Translations under genes and position numbers: made by a program | Shown here: positions 1-5,273 of the stretch, piece by piece | Layout of the letters: every line of letters begins with the position of its first letter | Position numbering within the stretch: the stretch's first letter is position 1 | The notes under the pieces: generated by a model | What the model saw: the letters and a program-made list of their open reading frames with translations, nothing else | Database searches by the model: none | Told to the model about the DNA's origin: nothing | NCBI GenBank assembly: GCA_937925595.1 | Contig: CALALQ010000351.1 | Coordinates: forward strand, 1-6,731 | Length of the DNA stretch: 6,731 nt | Direction of reading: 5' to 3' | DNA from: an uncultured Demequina sp. | GTDB taxonomy: Bacteria; Actinomycetota; Actinomycetes; Actinomycetales; Demequinaceae

Positions 1-112
1 TCGCGGCGGGGGGGGTCTCCGAGCCGTCACCTCGACATCCAGCCACGGCAGCAACTAGCGCAATACCAGCGGCGATGCCGACCAGTCGCTTCAAGGAACT
101 CCCCTTCCTCAT
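1..112 (-). CDS. Lipoprotein, N-terminal part only (runs off left edge)
   Basis: The 37 visible residues form a typical bacterial lipoprotein signal peptide. There is a basic n-region (R2, K3, K8, R9), a hydrophobic core at about residues 11-24, and a lipobox V23-A24-G25-C26, so Cys26 would be lipidated by Lgt and become the mature N-terminus after Lsp cleavage. The following residues (RGDGSETPPP) look like the usual flexible tether. The product should be anchored to the outer face of the cytoplasmic membrane. Its function cannot be told, because the functional domain lies beyond position 1. The start is ambiguous. ATG at 112 has a TACTCT hexamer 7 nt upstream and could be leaderless. TTG at 94 (codon 7) follows a purine-rich AGGAAGGGGAG and would give a shorter signal peptide starting MKRLVG. 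An 8-C run lies in the tether codons. The gene is divergent from cysM. Confidence 0.72.
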   Translation of the reverse strand, partial: MRKGSSLKRLVGIAAGIALVAAVAGCRGDGSETPPAA

Positions 113-119
113 TGCGGAC

Positions 120-125
120 AGAGTA
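120..125 (-). promoter_or_regulatory. Candidate -10 element of the lipoprotein gene
   Basis: On the minus strand TACTCT fits the TANNNT -10 consensus and lies 7 nt upstream of the ATG at 112. A transcript would therefore start at or within a base or two of that ATG. No convincing -35 is visible. The 17-bp dyad at 132-148 sits directly upstream, in the spacer/-35 zone. Confidence 0.4.
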
Positions 126-131
126 GTCCCC

Positions 132-148
132 CACGGAGGCGCTCCGTG
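132..148. promoter_or_regulatory. Perfect inverted repeat, candidate operator between divergent genes
   Basis: The sequence CACGGAG-gcg-CTCCGTG has 7-bp arms that are exactly complementary around a 3-bp centre. It lies in the 84-bp divergent region. It would cover roughly -20 to -36 of the lipoprotein promoter and about -46 to -62 of the cysM promoter, using the candidate -10 boxes. Such placement suits a dimeric regulator repressing one gene and possibly activating the other. The regulator is unknown. A transcribed hairpin is less likely because the dyad lies upstream of both predicted transcription starts. Confidence 0.4.
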
Positions 149-181
149 TCAGCGTCGTCGGGCCACCTGAGTTCCCGGAAC

Positions 182-187
182 TAGACT
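182..187 (+). promoter_or_regulatory. Candidate -10 element of cysM
   Basis: TAGACT fits TANNNT and lies 9 nt before the GTG at 197, so the transcript would have a leader of at most a few bases. No Shine-Dalgarno sequence is visible before the GTG. An in-frame ATT at 194 lies exactly 6 nt after the hexamer. ATT is a very rare start codon, so GTG is still preferred. No clear -35 is seen. Confidence 0.38.
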
Positions 188-196
188 CACGACATT

Positions 197-1090
197 GTGA
201 CGGCGGGCGAGTTCCCCTATCTCGAAGACATCATCGGCGGAACCCCGGTGGTGTGTCTGCGACGCCTCCCCGCGCCAGGTGCCACCGTCCTCGCCAAACT
301 TGAGGGAGCGAATCCAGCGGGGTCCGTCAAGGACCGCGCGGCCTTCTCGATGATCCTGGACGCCGCAGCGTCGGGCCGCATCACACCCGGCGACGAGCTC
401 GTGGAGGCGACGAGCGGCAACACGGGCATCGCGCTCGCGGCGGCCGCGGCGGCGCTCGGCTACCGCTTGACGATCGTCATCCCCGACGGCACCTCCCAGG
501 AGCGGCTCGATTGCATGGCCGCCTTTGGCGCGCGCATCGTACTCACCCCTGAGGCGGACGGCATGGAGGGGGCAAGGGACAGGGCCGACGCTCTGGTCGC
601 CCAGACCGGCGCCGTCCAGCTCGATCAGTTCGCCAATCCCGCGAATCCCTTGGCGCACATGGTCTTCACGGCGCGGGAGATCTGGGAGCAGACCGGTGGC
701 CGTGTGACCCATGTCGTGTGCACCATGGGCACTACGGGCACGTTGACCGGGGTCTCGCGCTCGCTCGCCGAGATCGCTCCCGGTGTGAAGGTGATCGGCG
801 TGCAGCCCGCACCGGGGGAGTCGGTGCCGGGCCTTCGGGCGTGGCCCGCTGAGTACCTGCCGGCCGTCTTCGACCCCACCCATGTGGCCGAGGTGCGCAC
901 CGTCACCGCCCAGCGCGCCATCGACACCGCGCGAGAGCTCGCACGCGTCGAGGGACTCATGGTGGGGCCCAGCTCCGGTGGGGCCGCCGCGATCGCGCTC
1001 GACATTGCCGCCGAGCAGCCGGAAGCGGTGGTGCTGTTCATCGCCCCGGATAGGGGCGACAGGTACCTCTCAACAGGGCTGTACCGCTAG
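197..1090 (+). CDS. cysM: Cysteine synthase, CysM type (PLP-dependent)
   Basis: A 297-residue fold-type II PLP enzyme of the O-acetylserine sulfhydrylase family, expected to make L-cysteine from an activated serine and sulfide or another sulfur donor in the cytoplasm. Visible motifs are NPAGSVKDR with the Schiff-base Lys45, the substrate loop TSGNTG (72-77), the phosphate-binding loop GTTGT (178-182) and the cofactor-side PSSGG (258-262). The stretch GVQP...SVPGLRAWPAEYLP (201-222) and the C-terminal DRGDRYLSTG (285-294) match E. coli CysM much better than CysK or the mycobacterial CysO-dependent CysM, which suggests broad sulfur-donor use; that is inference. The length is close to E. coli CysM (about 303). 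The GTG start has no Shine-Dalgarno, but a -10-like TAGACT lies 9 nt upstream. No cysE or other sulfur gene is in the window. A family member such as cystathionine beta-synthase is unlikely at this length. Confidence 0.9.
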   Translation: MTAGEFPYLEDIIGGTPVVCLRRLPAPGATVLAKLEGANPAGSVKDRAAFSMILDAAASGRITPGDELVEATSGNTGIALAAAAAALGYRLTIVIPDGTSQERLDCMAAFGARIVLTPEADGMEGARDRADALVAQTGAVQLDQFANPANPLAHMVFTAREIWEQTGGRVTHVVCTMGTTGTLTGVSRSLAEIAPGVKVIGVQPAPGESVPGLRAWPAEYLPAVFDPTHVAEVRTVTAQRAIDTARELARVEGLMVGPSSGGAAAIALDIAAEQPEAVVLFIAPDRGDRYLSTGLYR

Positions 1091-1106
1091 CAGGCGCGGT
1101 CTGCCG

Positions 1107-1148
1107 CCCGGCGACACCTGCCCGGCGACACCTGCCCGGCGACACCTG
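1107..1148. repeat. Three tandem copies of a 14-bp repeat
   Basis: The unit CCCGGCGACACCTG occurs three times head to tail without any mismatch (1107-1120, 1121-1134, 1135-1148). It fills most of the 65-bp gap between the convergent cysM and beta-helix genes. The 14-bp period is not a multiple of three and no gene covers it, so it is non-coding. There are no spacers, so it is not a CRISPR. The unit has no strong self-complementarity and no T-run follows, so it is not an obvious terminator. Exact tandem copies are prone to slippage, so copy number may vary between strains. Confidence 0.9.
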
Positions 1149-1155
1149 CGCAGCG

Positions 1156-2247
1156 CTAATTGATCGTCGACTTGGTGACGACGAGCTTCTTGCCGATGAA
1201 GAACAGGTCCTTGCGTTTGCCGGTCCAGAACTTCTCGCCGGTGTTCGACGTCACCTTGGAGCTCGTGAACGTGAGCGTTCCCGTCTTGTTGTTGCTCACG
1301 TAGAACACGCCGGAGCCGCCAGCGCCCACCTTGTTCTTGGAGATCGTGGTGCCGGAGATCGTGACGTTCTGGTTGGTGCCGTCGAAGTACACGCCGCCAC
1401 CGTTGCCGCCCTTGCCGCTTGAGGCGCCCGTGCCGGTTGCGGTGTTCGAGGTGATCTTCGAGTCGGTGATCGTCATGGGCGACTGCAGCGAGGAGATCGC
1501 TCCGCCGTTCGCGCACTTGTTGGACGTGAACGTGCTGTTCTTGATCTTCACGGACTTCACGCCCACCACGCGGATGGCGCCGCCACCAGCGTCGGAGTGT
1601 GCCTTGACGCACTTGTTGGACTTGAAGGTGACGTTGCTGACCACAAGCTTGTTGCCGCGCATCGCGATTGCGCCGCCCCCGCCGCCGCCGCCAACGCTCG
1701 CCTTCTTGGGCACGCCCTTTGTCGCGTTGCCGTTGACAAACTTGATGTTCTTGAACGTGATGGTGAGCGTCTTGTCGTTCTGGCAACTGCTGGACAGCCA
1801 TCCGAACGTCTGCTCGCAGGAGTTCGCATAGAAGATGCCCACCTTGCCGCCGCCATCGAGAGTGACCTTGTTGCCGCCGTCGAGCGTCATGACGGTGAGG
1901 GCCTTGCCGCCCTGCCATGGGTGCTTGCAGTTGTGCGTGTTGCACGTGCGCAGCGTCTTGGTGATCTTGATCGTCACGGGATTGGGGCCGCAGTTGAACT
2001 TGATCTTGCCGCCGGTGCGGACCGCGGCATACAGCTTCTTCTCTGTGCACGAGGCCGGGGTGCCGGTGCCCACCACCTTGGTCTTCACGGGGGCGGTCGC
2101 GACGGCGAGACCCAGCGCTCCAGTCTGCGCCGTTGCGGCGTCAGCAGTGGAGGCGTTCACGGCGGCGCCAAGAGCGAGAGCGAGCGCTGCCGCCATTGCC
2201 AGGCTCGCTCGACGCCAGTTTTGAGCAGTCATGGTCATCGAAGACAT
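1156..2247 (-). CDS. Secreted right-handed beta-helix repeat protein
   Basis: A 363-residue protein with a Sec signal peptide: R12/R13, a hydrophobic core at about 15-30, and likely cleavage after ADA (35-37). The mature part is rich in Lys, Thr, Asn and Gly and shows repeated rungs, for example NVTFKSNKC (205-213), NSTFTSNKC (237-245), DSKITSNTA (262-270), GTTISKNKV (299-307) and SSKVTSNTG (329-337). These are separated by Gly-rich loops, including seven consecutive Gly at 186-192. This is the pattern of right-handed parallel beta-helix (pectate-lyase-like/Pmp-like) proteins. Eight cysteines (67, 86, 102, 107, 144, 155, 213, 245) could form disulfides outside the cell. No LPXTG signal, C-terminal membrane helix or extra catalytic domain is seen, so it is probably released or bound non-covalently. 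An enzyme acting on polysaccharide, an adhesin or a structural surface protein are all possible. The gene stands alone. ATG at 2247 is chosen because of the -10-like TAGTGT 6 nt upstream; ATGs at 2238 and 2232 are alternatives. Confidence 0.8.
   Translation of the reverse strand: MSSMTMTAQNWRRASLAMAAALALALGAAVNASTADAATAQTGALGLAVATAPVKTKVVGTGTPASCTEKKLYAAVRTGGKIKFNCGPNPVTIKITKTLRTCNTHNCKHPWQGGKALTVMTLDGGNKVTLDGGGKVGIFYANSCEQTFGWLSSSCQNDKTLTITFKNIKFVNGNATKGVPKKASVGGGGGGGAIAMRGNKLVVSNVTFKSNKCVKAHSDAGGGAIRVVGVKSVKIKNSTFTSNKCANGGAISSLQSPMTITDSKITSNTATGTGASSGKGGNGGGVYFDGTNQNVTISGTTISKNKVGAGGSGVFYVSNNKTGTLTFTSSKVTSNTGEKFWTGKRKDLFFIGKKLVVTKSTIN
1672..1692 (-). repeat. Poly-glycine codon run (7 GGC/GGG codons)
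   Basis: Seven consecutive Gly codons, six GGC and one GGG, encode Gly186-Gly192 of the beta-helix protein. Near-perfect triplet repeats of this kind change length by slippage in steps of one residue without breaking the frame. The run lies in a loop between predicted rungs, where length changes should be tolerated. Confidence 0.75.
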
Positions 2248-2253
2248 GGGTGA

Positions 2254-2259
2254 ACACTA
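2254..2259 (-). promoter_or_regulatory. Candidate -10 element of the beta-helix gene (leaderless)
   Basis: TAGTGT on the minus strand lies exactly 6 nt before the ATG at 2247 and no Shine-Dalgarno is present. Transcription would therefore begin at or next to the ATG. No good -35 is found 16-18 bp further upstream. Confidence 0.48.
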
Positions 2260-2284
2260 GACCAAGTGAGACAAATCGGACCCT

Positions 2285-2299
2285 AGGAGTGACATTCCT
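2285..2299. promoter_or_regulatory. Imperfect palindrome in the beta-helix/folC divergent region
   Basis: AGGAGTG-a-CATTCCT has 7-bp arms with six of seven positions complementary. It lies in the 82-bp region between the two divergent genes, about 26 bp beyond the candidate -10 of the beta-helix gene and 31 bp before the folC ATG. It could be an operator, but arms this short also arise by chance. Confidence 0.2.
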
Positions 2300-2314
2300 C
2301 ATTCACTACAACGT

Positions 2315-2319
2315 GGGAG
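2315..2319 (+). promoter_or_regulatory. Shine-Dalgarno sequence of folC
   Basis: GGGAG lies 10 nt before the ATG at 2330. It supports that start and shows that folC, unlike other genes that begin a transcription unit here, has a 5' leader. Confidence 0.5.
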
Positions 2320-2329
2320 ACTTGCCGTC

Positions 2330-3724
2330 ATGACCAGCGACCTCGGCGGACTCAGCCTTGACGAGGCGGAACGCGAGATCTACGCCTCGATCATCGCTCG
2401 CAACCCCGAACACGACTTCGAGCCCACGCTCGACAGGGTTCGCGACGTATGCGCCCTGCTAGGTGACCCGCAGCACGCGTATCGCGTGGTTCACGTGACC
2501 GGGACCAACGGCAAGACCTCGACCGCTCGCATGGTCGAGTCGCTCGTTCGCGAGCACGGCCTGCGCACGGGCCTGTTCACCTCGCCGCACCTCACCACCG
2601 TGCGAGAGCGCATCCAGATCGACGGCGAGCCCATCTCCCAAGAGGCGTTCGTCCAGCTGTGGCTCGACGTGGCCCCCATCATCTCCCTCGTCGACGCGAA
2701 GTCGGTCGAGGCGGGCGGCCCGCGACTGTCGTTCTTCGAGGTCTTCACCGTCCTCGCCTTCGCCGCTTTCGCCGACGCTCCGGTTGACGTCGCGATCATC
2801 GAGGTCGGCATGGGCGGTGGCTGGGATTCCACCAATGTCGCCGACGGTGATGTCGCCGTGATCGGTCCCGTCGCCCTCGATCATGCGACGTGGCTGGGTG
2901 ACACGATCGCGGACATCGCCGCGGAGAAGGCGGGCATCATCAAGGATGGCGCGGCCGTCGTGGTGGCCAGCCAGTCCGAAAGCGCGATCGGCCCCATCGC
3001 CGCGGCCGCCGCGGAGCACAACGCCACCATTCACTGGGAGGGCGAAGGCTTCGAGGTCGTTGACCGGCAGCCCGGCGTCGGCGGCCAGCTGCTGTCCCTG
3101 CGCACCCCCGCCGCCACTTACGTCGACGTCTTCGTTCCCCTCTATGGAGAGCACCAGGCACACAATGCGGCGCTCGCGCTCGCGGCCGTCGAAGCGCTGC
3201 TCGCCGACGGTGGGGAGCCTCGCGCTCTCGACGCCGCCACCGTGGAGGCCGGGTTCGGTGGGGTCACCTCTCCCGGCAGGCTCGAGGCAGTGCGCACTTC
3301 GCCGCTGATCCTTGTGGATGCGGCGCACAACCCTCACGGAGTCGACGCCCTTGTGGGCGCGCTCGAGGAGGCGTTCGCCTTCGAGAAGCTCGTGGGAGTG
3401 GTCGGCATCCTCGCCGACAAGGACGCTGAAGGCATTCTCGGCGGGCTCGAGCCCATCCTGGATCATGTGGTGATCACCGAGGTCGGCTCGCCCCGCACAC
3501 TGTCCGCTGAGGACCTGGCCACGGCAGCGTCGGGCATCTTTGGCGAGGACAGGGTGAGCGTCGCGGCGAAGCTGCCGGACGCGATCGATGAGGCGACCGC
3601 GATCGCCGAGCGGGACCACGACATGGGCGCCGGCGTGCTCGTCGTGGGTTCCGTGATTCTCGTTGCCGAGGCGCGCGTCCTGCTGGGCGCAGACAAGCGC
3701 AAGGGCGCGGGGAGGGCGCGATGA
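2330..3724 (+). CDS. folC: Bifunctional dihydrofolate synthase / folylpolyglutamate synthase
   Basis: A 464-residue Mur-ligase-family enzyme that adds glutamate to dihydropteroate and then to folates using ATP, in the cytoplasm. The N-terminal ATPase domain carries the P-loop VTGTNGKTST (56-65, K62), the folate-binding segment LFTSPHL (82-88), the EVGMGGGWDSTN motif (158-169) and AAEKAGIIK (197-205), whose Lys200 is the position carbamylated in related enzymes. GEHQAHNA (273-280) and PGRLE (315-319) lead into the C-terminal domain with DAAHNPHG (330-337) and LADKD (361-365). All key FolC motifs are present and the length is normal. Residues in EVGMGGGWD differ from the more usual GGRxDATN, a common kind of variation in actinobacteria. 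The start is supported by GGGAG at 2315. The stop overlaps the next ATG as ATGA, indicating translational coupling. Confidence 0.95.
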   Translation: MTSDLGGLSLDEAEREIYASIIARNPEHDFEPTLDRVRDVCALLGDPQHAYRVVHVTGTNGKTSTARMVESLVREHGLRTGLFTSPHLTTVRERIQIDGEPISQEAFVQLWLDVAPIISLVDAKSVEAGGPRLSFFEVFTVLAFAAFADAPVDVAIIEVGMGGGWDSTNVADGDVAVIGPVALDHATWLGDTIADIAAEKAGIIKDGAAVVVASQSESAIGPIAAAAAEHNATIHWEGEGFEVVDRQPGVGGQLLSLRTPAATYVDVFVPLYGEHQAHNAALALAAVEALLADGGEPRALDAATVEAGFGGVTSPGRLEAVRTSPLILVDAAHNPHGVDALVGALEEAFAFEKLVGVVGILADKDAEGILGGLEPILDHVVITEVGSPRTLSAEDLATAASGIFGEDRVSVAAKLPDAIDEATAIAERDHDMGAGVLVVGSVILVAEARVLLGADKRKGAGRAR

Positions 3725-4221
3725 GCGAGGAGACCGCGCGGGATCAGGCGGGGGAGGACCAGCCAGTGCAGGCGCGGGAGGCTCAGGAGCAGCCAGCCCA
3801 GGAGCAGCCAACCCAGCGCCCGCCGCGCTCGGCGAAGCTCGTGTTCACGCAGACCGTGCTCGGCCTGCAGGCCTTGGCAGCACTGTTCGCCGCGACCTTT
3901 GTCTACGGCATGTACAACGCTGGTGCGGTCGACGCGAGTCCCGCCGCCATCTGGGGCCTTGGGCTGTGGCTCATGGTGATGCTCGGCTATGCGGCCGGTC
4001 AGCAGAAGAAGAGCTGGGGAGTGTGGCTGGGCTGGGTGCTGCAGGTGCCGATGCTGCTTGGCTTCTTCATCGACTCCGCGATCACGATCATCGGCGCGAT
4101 GTTCGTGCTGCTGTGGATCACCGCGCTGCGCCTTGGCGGCCGCATCGACAGGGAGCGCGCGGAGTACAACGAACGGCTCGCACAGGCGGAGCAGGCCGAC
4201 GGTCCGGGAGCCACCGAGTGA
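3721..4221 (+). CDS. DUF4233 family membrane protein
   Basis: A 166-residue integral membrane protein with four predicted helices at about 43-63, 76-92, 99-117 and 119-138. The signature region around KSWGVWLGWVLQVPMLLGF followed by a second helix and ALRLGGRIDRERAEY (135-149) is what I recall of the actinobacterial DUF4233 family, which characteristically sits directly downstream of folC. The biochemical role is unknown. The N-terminal 37 residues are hydrophilic, rich in Gln and Glu, and contain a duplicated pentapeptide (QEQPA, QEQPT); this tail is probably cytoplasmic and disordered. The start overlaps the folC stop by 4 nt and has a strong GGAGG 5 nt upstream. The stop overlaps the next GTG by the same arrangement, so three genes are translated as a coupled unit. 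Constant linkage to folC hints at folate or glutamate metabolism, but nothing in the sequence shows it. Confidence 0.88.
   Translation: MSEETARDQAGEDQPVQAREAQEQPAQEQPTQRPPRSAKLVFTQTVLGLQALAALFAATFVYGMYNAGAVDASPAAIWGLGLWLMVMLGYAAGQQKKSWGVWLGWVLQVPMLLGFFIDSAITIIGAMFVLLWITALRLGGRIDRERAEYNERLAQAEQADGPGATE
3784..3813 (+). repeat. Two in-frame 15-bp direct repeats
   Basis: CAGGAGCAGCCA plus a GCC or ACC codon occurs twice in tandem (3784-3798, 3799-3813) and encodes QEQPA then QEQPT in the hydrophilic N-terminal tail of the DUF4233 protein. The two copies differ at one base. A recent duplication by slippage is the simple explanation. Confidence 0.8.
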
Positions 4222-4694
4222 ACGGACTGCTCGTGCGCATGATCAGCGCGCTCGTCACGGGCATCGGGGGACTGTTCATGCTCTTCTGGGGCTTTGAGCG
4301 CATCGCGCTGAGCGCCACCCAGGCCGTGCAGCGGGGAGTCGAGTTCGACCCGCCGTCGCACGTGGTCGCTCTGCTGTTCAGCGGGCTCGCGCTCGTCAAT
4401 GTCGCGACCTTCTACGCCCTCACCACGTGGAGCCGCTACCTGCAGGCACATCCCAATACGAAGCAGCTCGCGGTGGTGCTGCAGATGAGCGTGCTCACGG
4501 CGTCGGGTTACGCCTTGATTGCGGGTGTCGCCGCGCACAGCAAGGCGGTGCGCTCGCAGAGCCCCGTGGACATGGCCGTCAACGCCGGGTACATCGCCTA
4601 CGAAGTGCTGTTCGCGACGATCGTCATCAGCGCCCTCGTGCTTCTCGCCGTGCGCTGGTCGCCGGGCTTCCGCCGCCGGCCGATCGAGTTCTAG
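4218..4694 (+). CDS. Hypothetical four-helix membrane protein
   Basis: A 158-residue protein with predicted membrane helices at about 5-27, 48-70, 84-106 and 124-145, and an Arg-rich cytoplasmic-type C-terminus (FRRRPIEF). I do not recognise the family; no enzymatic motif or transporter signature is visible. The GTG at 4218 is chosen because it overlaps the upstream TGA as GTGA, has GGGAG at 4206-4210 with 7-nt spacing, and places the first helix right at the N-terminus. The same frame is open upstream to an ATG at 3663, but that stretch lies over folC and the DUF4233 gene in another frame, encodes low-complexity Ala/Gly/Arg-rich sequence, and is not believable. As the third gene of the folC unit it is probably co-expressed with it. 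Its stop lies only 7 bp from the stop of convergent apt. Confidence 0.85.
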   Translation: MNGLLVRMISALVTGIGGLFMLFWGFERIALSATQAVQRGVEFDPPSHVVALLFSGLALVNVATFYALTTWSRYLQAHPNTKQLAVVLQMSVLTASGYALIAGVAAHSKAVRSQSPVDMAVNAGYIAYEVLFATIVISALVLLAVRWSPGFRRRPIEF

Positions 4695-4705
4695 CCGGGC
4701 CCTAG
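4691..4705. repeat. Short palindromic stretch between convergent stops
   Basis: CTAGCCGGGCCCTAG covers the whole gap between the four-helix membrane protein gene and apt and includes both TAG stop codons. CTAG at each end is complementary (4 bp) and GGGCCC in the middle is self-complementary. The dyad is too short, and lacks a T-run, to be called an intrinsic terminator. The two transcripts probably overlap. Confidence 0.4.
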
Positions 4706-5208
4706 ACCTTCACCACGGAGGCGACCTCGTAGTGGCTCAGCGCCTCGCGCCCCTTGAGCGCCTCGAGCTCCATGAGGAACGAGAACCGCACGCTTGCCGC
4801 CCCACCCTCAAGCAGCATCGCCGCCACCGCGGAGGCCGTGCCGCCCGTCGCGAGCACGTCGTCGATGACGAGCACATGCTTGCCGTCGATCCCGTTGGGA
4901 CTCATGACCAGCTCGGACGCACCGTATTCGATCGTCGCGTCAGCCTCGAGCAGCTCGCCTGGCATCTTGCCCTTCTTGCGCACCATCGTCATGCCCACGC
5001 CGAGCGTCTGCGCCACCACCGGAGCGAAGATGAAGCCGCGAGCGTCAACGCCGGCCACGAGGTCCACCTGAACGCCAGGCTCGGGCATGAGCTGCACGCA
5101 CGCCTCACGGAACCTCTCTGGGCTCGCGAGGATCGGCGAGATGTCGTAGAAGAGGATGCCCGGCTGCGGGAAGTCTGGGTACGTGGCGAAGTCGTCCAGG
5201 GTGATCAC
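4702..5208 (-). CDS. apt: Adenine phosphoribosyltransferase
   Basis: A 168-residue cytoplasmic purine salvage enzyme converting adenine and PRPP to AMP and pyrophosphate. Family marks are PGILFYDISPIL (16-27), ARGFIF (56-61), the flexible-loop VRKKGKMPG (76-84), EYG (94-96), and the PRPP-binding loop VIDDVLATGGTA (114-125) with acidic pair D116-D117. The C-terminal MELEALKGREAL (146-157) is the usual hood segment. The GTG start at 5208 gives only about ten residues before YPDFPQPG, where E. coli Apt has nearly twenty. The frame is open a little further upstream but I see no ATG, GTG or TTG there, so the short N-terminus seems real unless a rare start is used. No Shine-Dalgarno is visible. The gene is divergent from ndk across 65 bp, a sensible pairing for nucleotide metabolism. 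Confidence 0.93.
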   Translation of the reverse strand: MITLDDFATYPDFPQPGILFYDISPILASPERFREACVQLMPEPGVQVDLVAGVDARGFIFAPVVAQTLGVGMTMVRKKGKMPGELLEADATIEYGASELVMSPNGIDGKHVLVIDDVLATGGTASAVAAMLLEGGAASVRFSFLMELEALKGREALSHYEVASVVKV

Positions 5209-5261
5209 GGAACAATCGTGCCACTGCCAGCCACAGCGTCGGGCACACGGCGCAATCCCAG

Positions 5262-5267
5262 TAGTCT
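5262..5267 (+). promoter_or_regulatory. Candidate -10 element of ndk (leaderless)
   Basis: TAGTCT lies exactly 6 nt before the ATG at 5274. No Shine-Dalgarno lies in the upstream bases. An earlier ATG at 5269 reads ATG-CCA-TGA and stops at once, so it cannot be the ndk start. The -35 region shows no good match. Confidence 0.48.
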
Positions 5268-5273
5268 CATGCC

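Noticed and set aside
149..883. Minus-strand open frame opposite cysM
   Set aside because: All cysM catalytic motifs lie on the plus strand. The antisense product is compositionally biased and unlike any protein I know.
1107..1148. CRISPR array or intrinsic terminator at the 14-bp repeats
   Set aside because: The copies are contiguous with no spacers and are too short for CRISPR. There is no stable stem and no T-run for a terminator.
1331..2253. Plus-strand open frames over the beta-helix gene
   Set aside because: The minus-strand product has a signal peptide and regular beta-helix rungs. The plus-strand frames are complementary shadows with Pro/Val-rich or Arg-rich composition.
2459..3811. 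Long minus-strand open frame opposite folC (about 450 codons)
   Set aside because: It is the antisense of a certain folC gene. The translation is low-complexity and rich in Arg, Gly and Asp with no domain, as expected from high-GC third positions.
3663..4217. Upstream extension of the four-helix membrane protein in the same frame
   Set aside because: It overlaps folC and all of the DUF4233 gene, encodes Ala/Gly/Arg-rich sequence without features, and a well-supported GTG start exists at 4218.
5223..5246. GTGCC/GGCAC-type inverted arms between apt and ndk
   Set aside because: The arms are only about 5 bp with a wide spacing, well within chance for this base composition.
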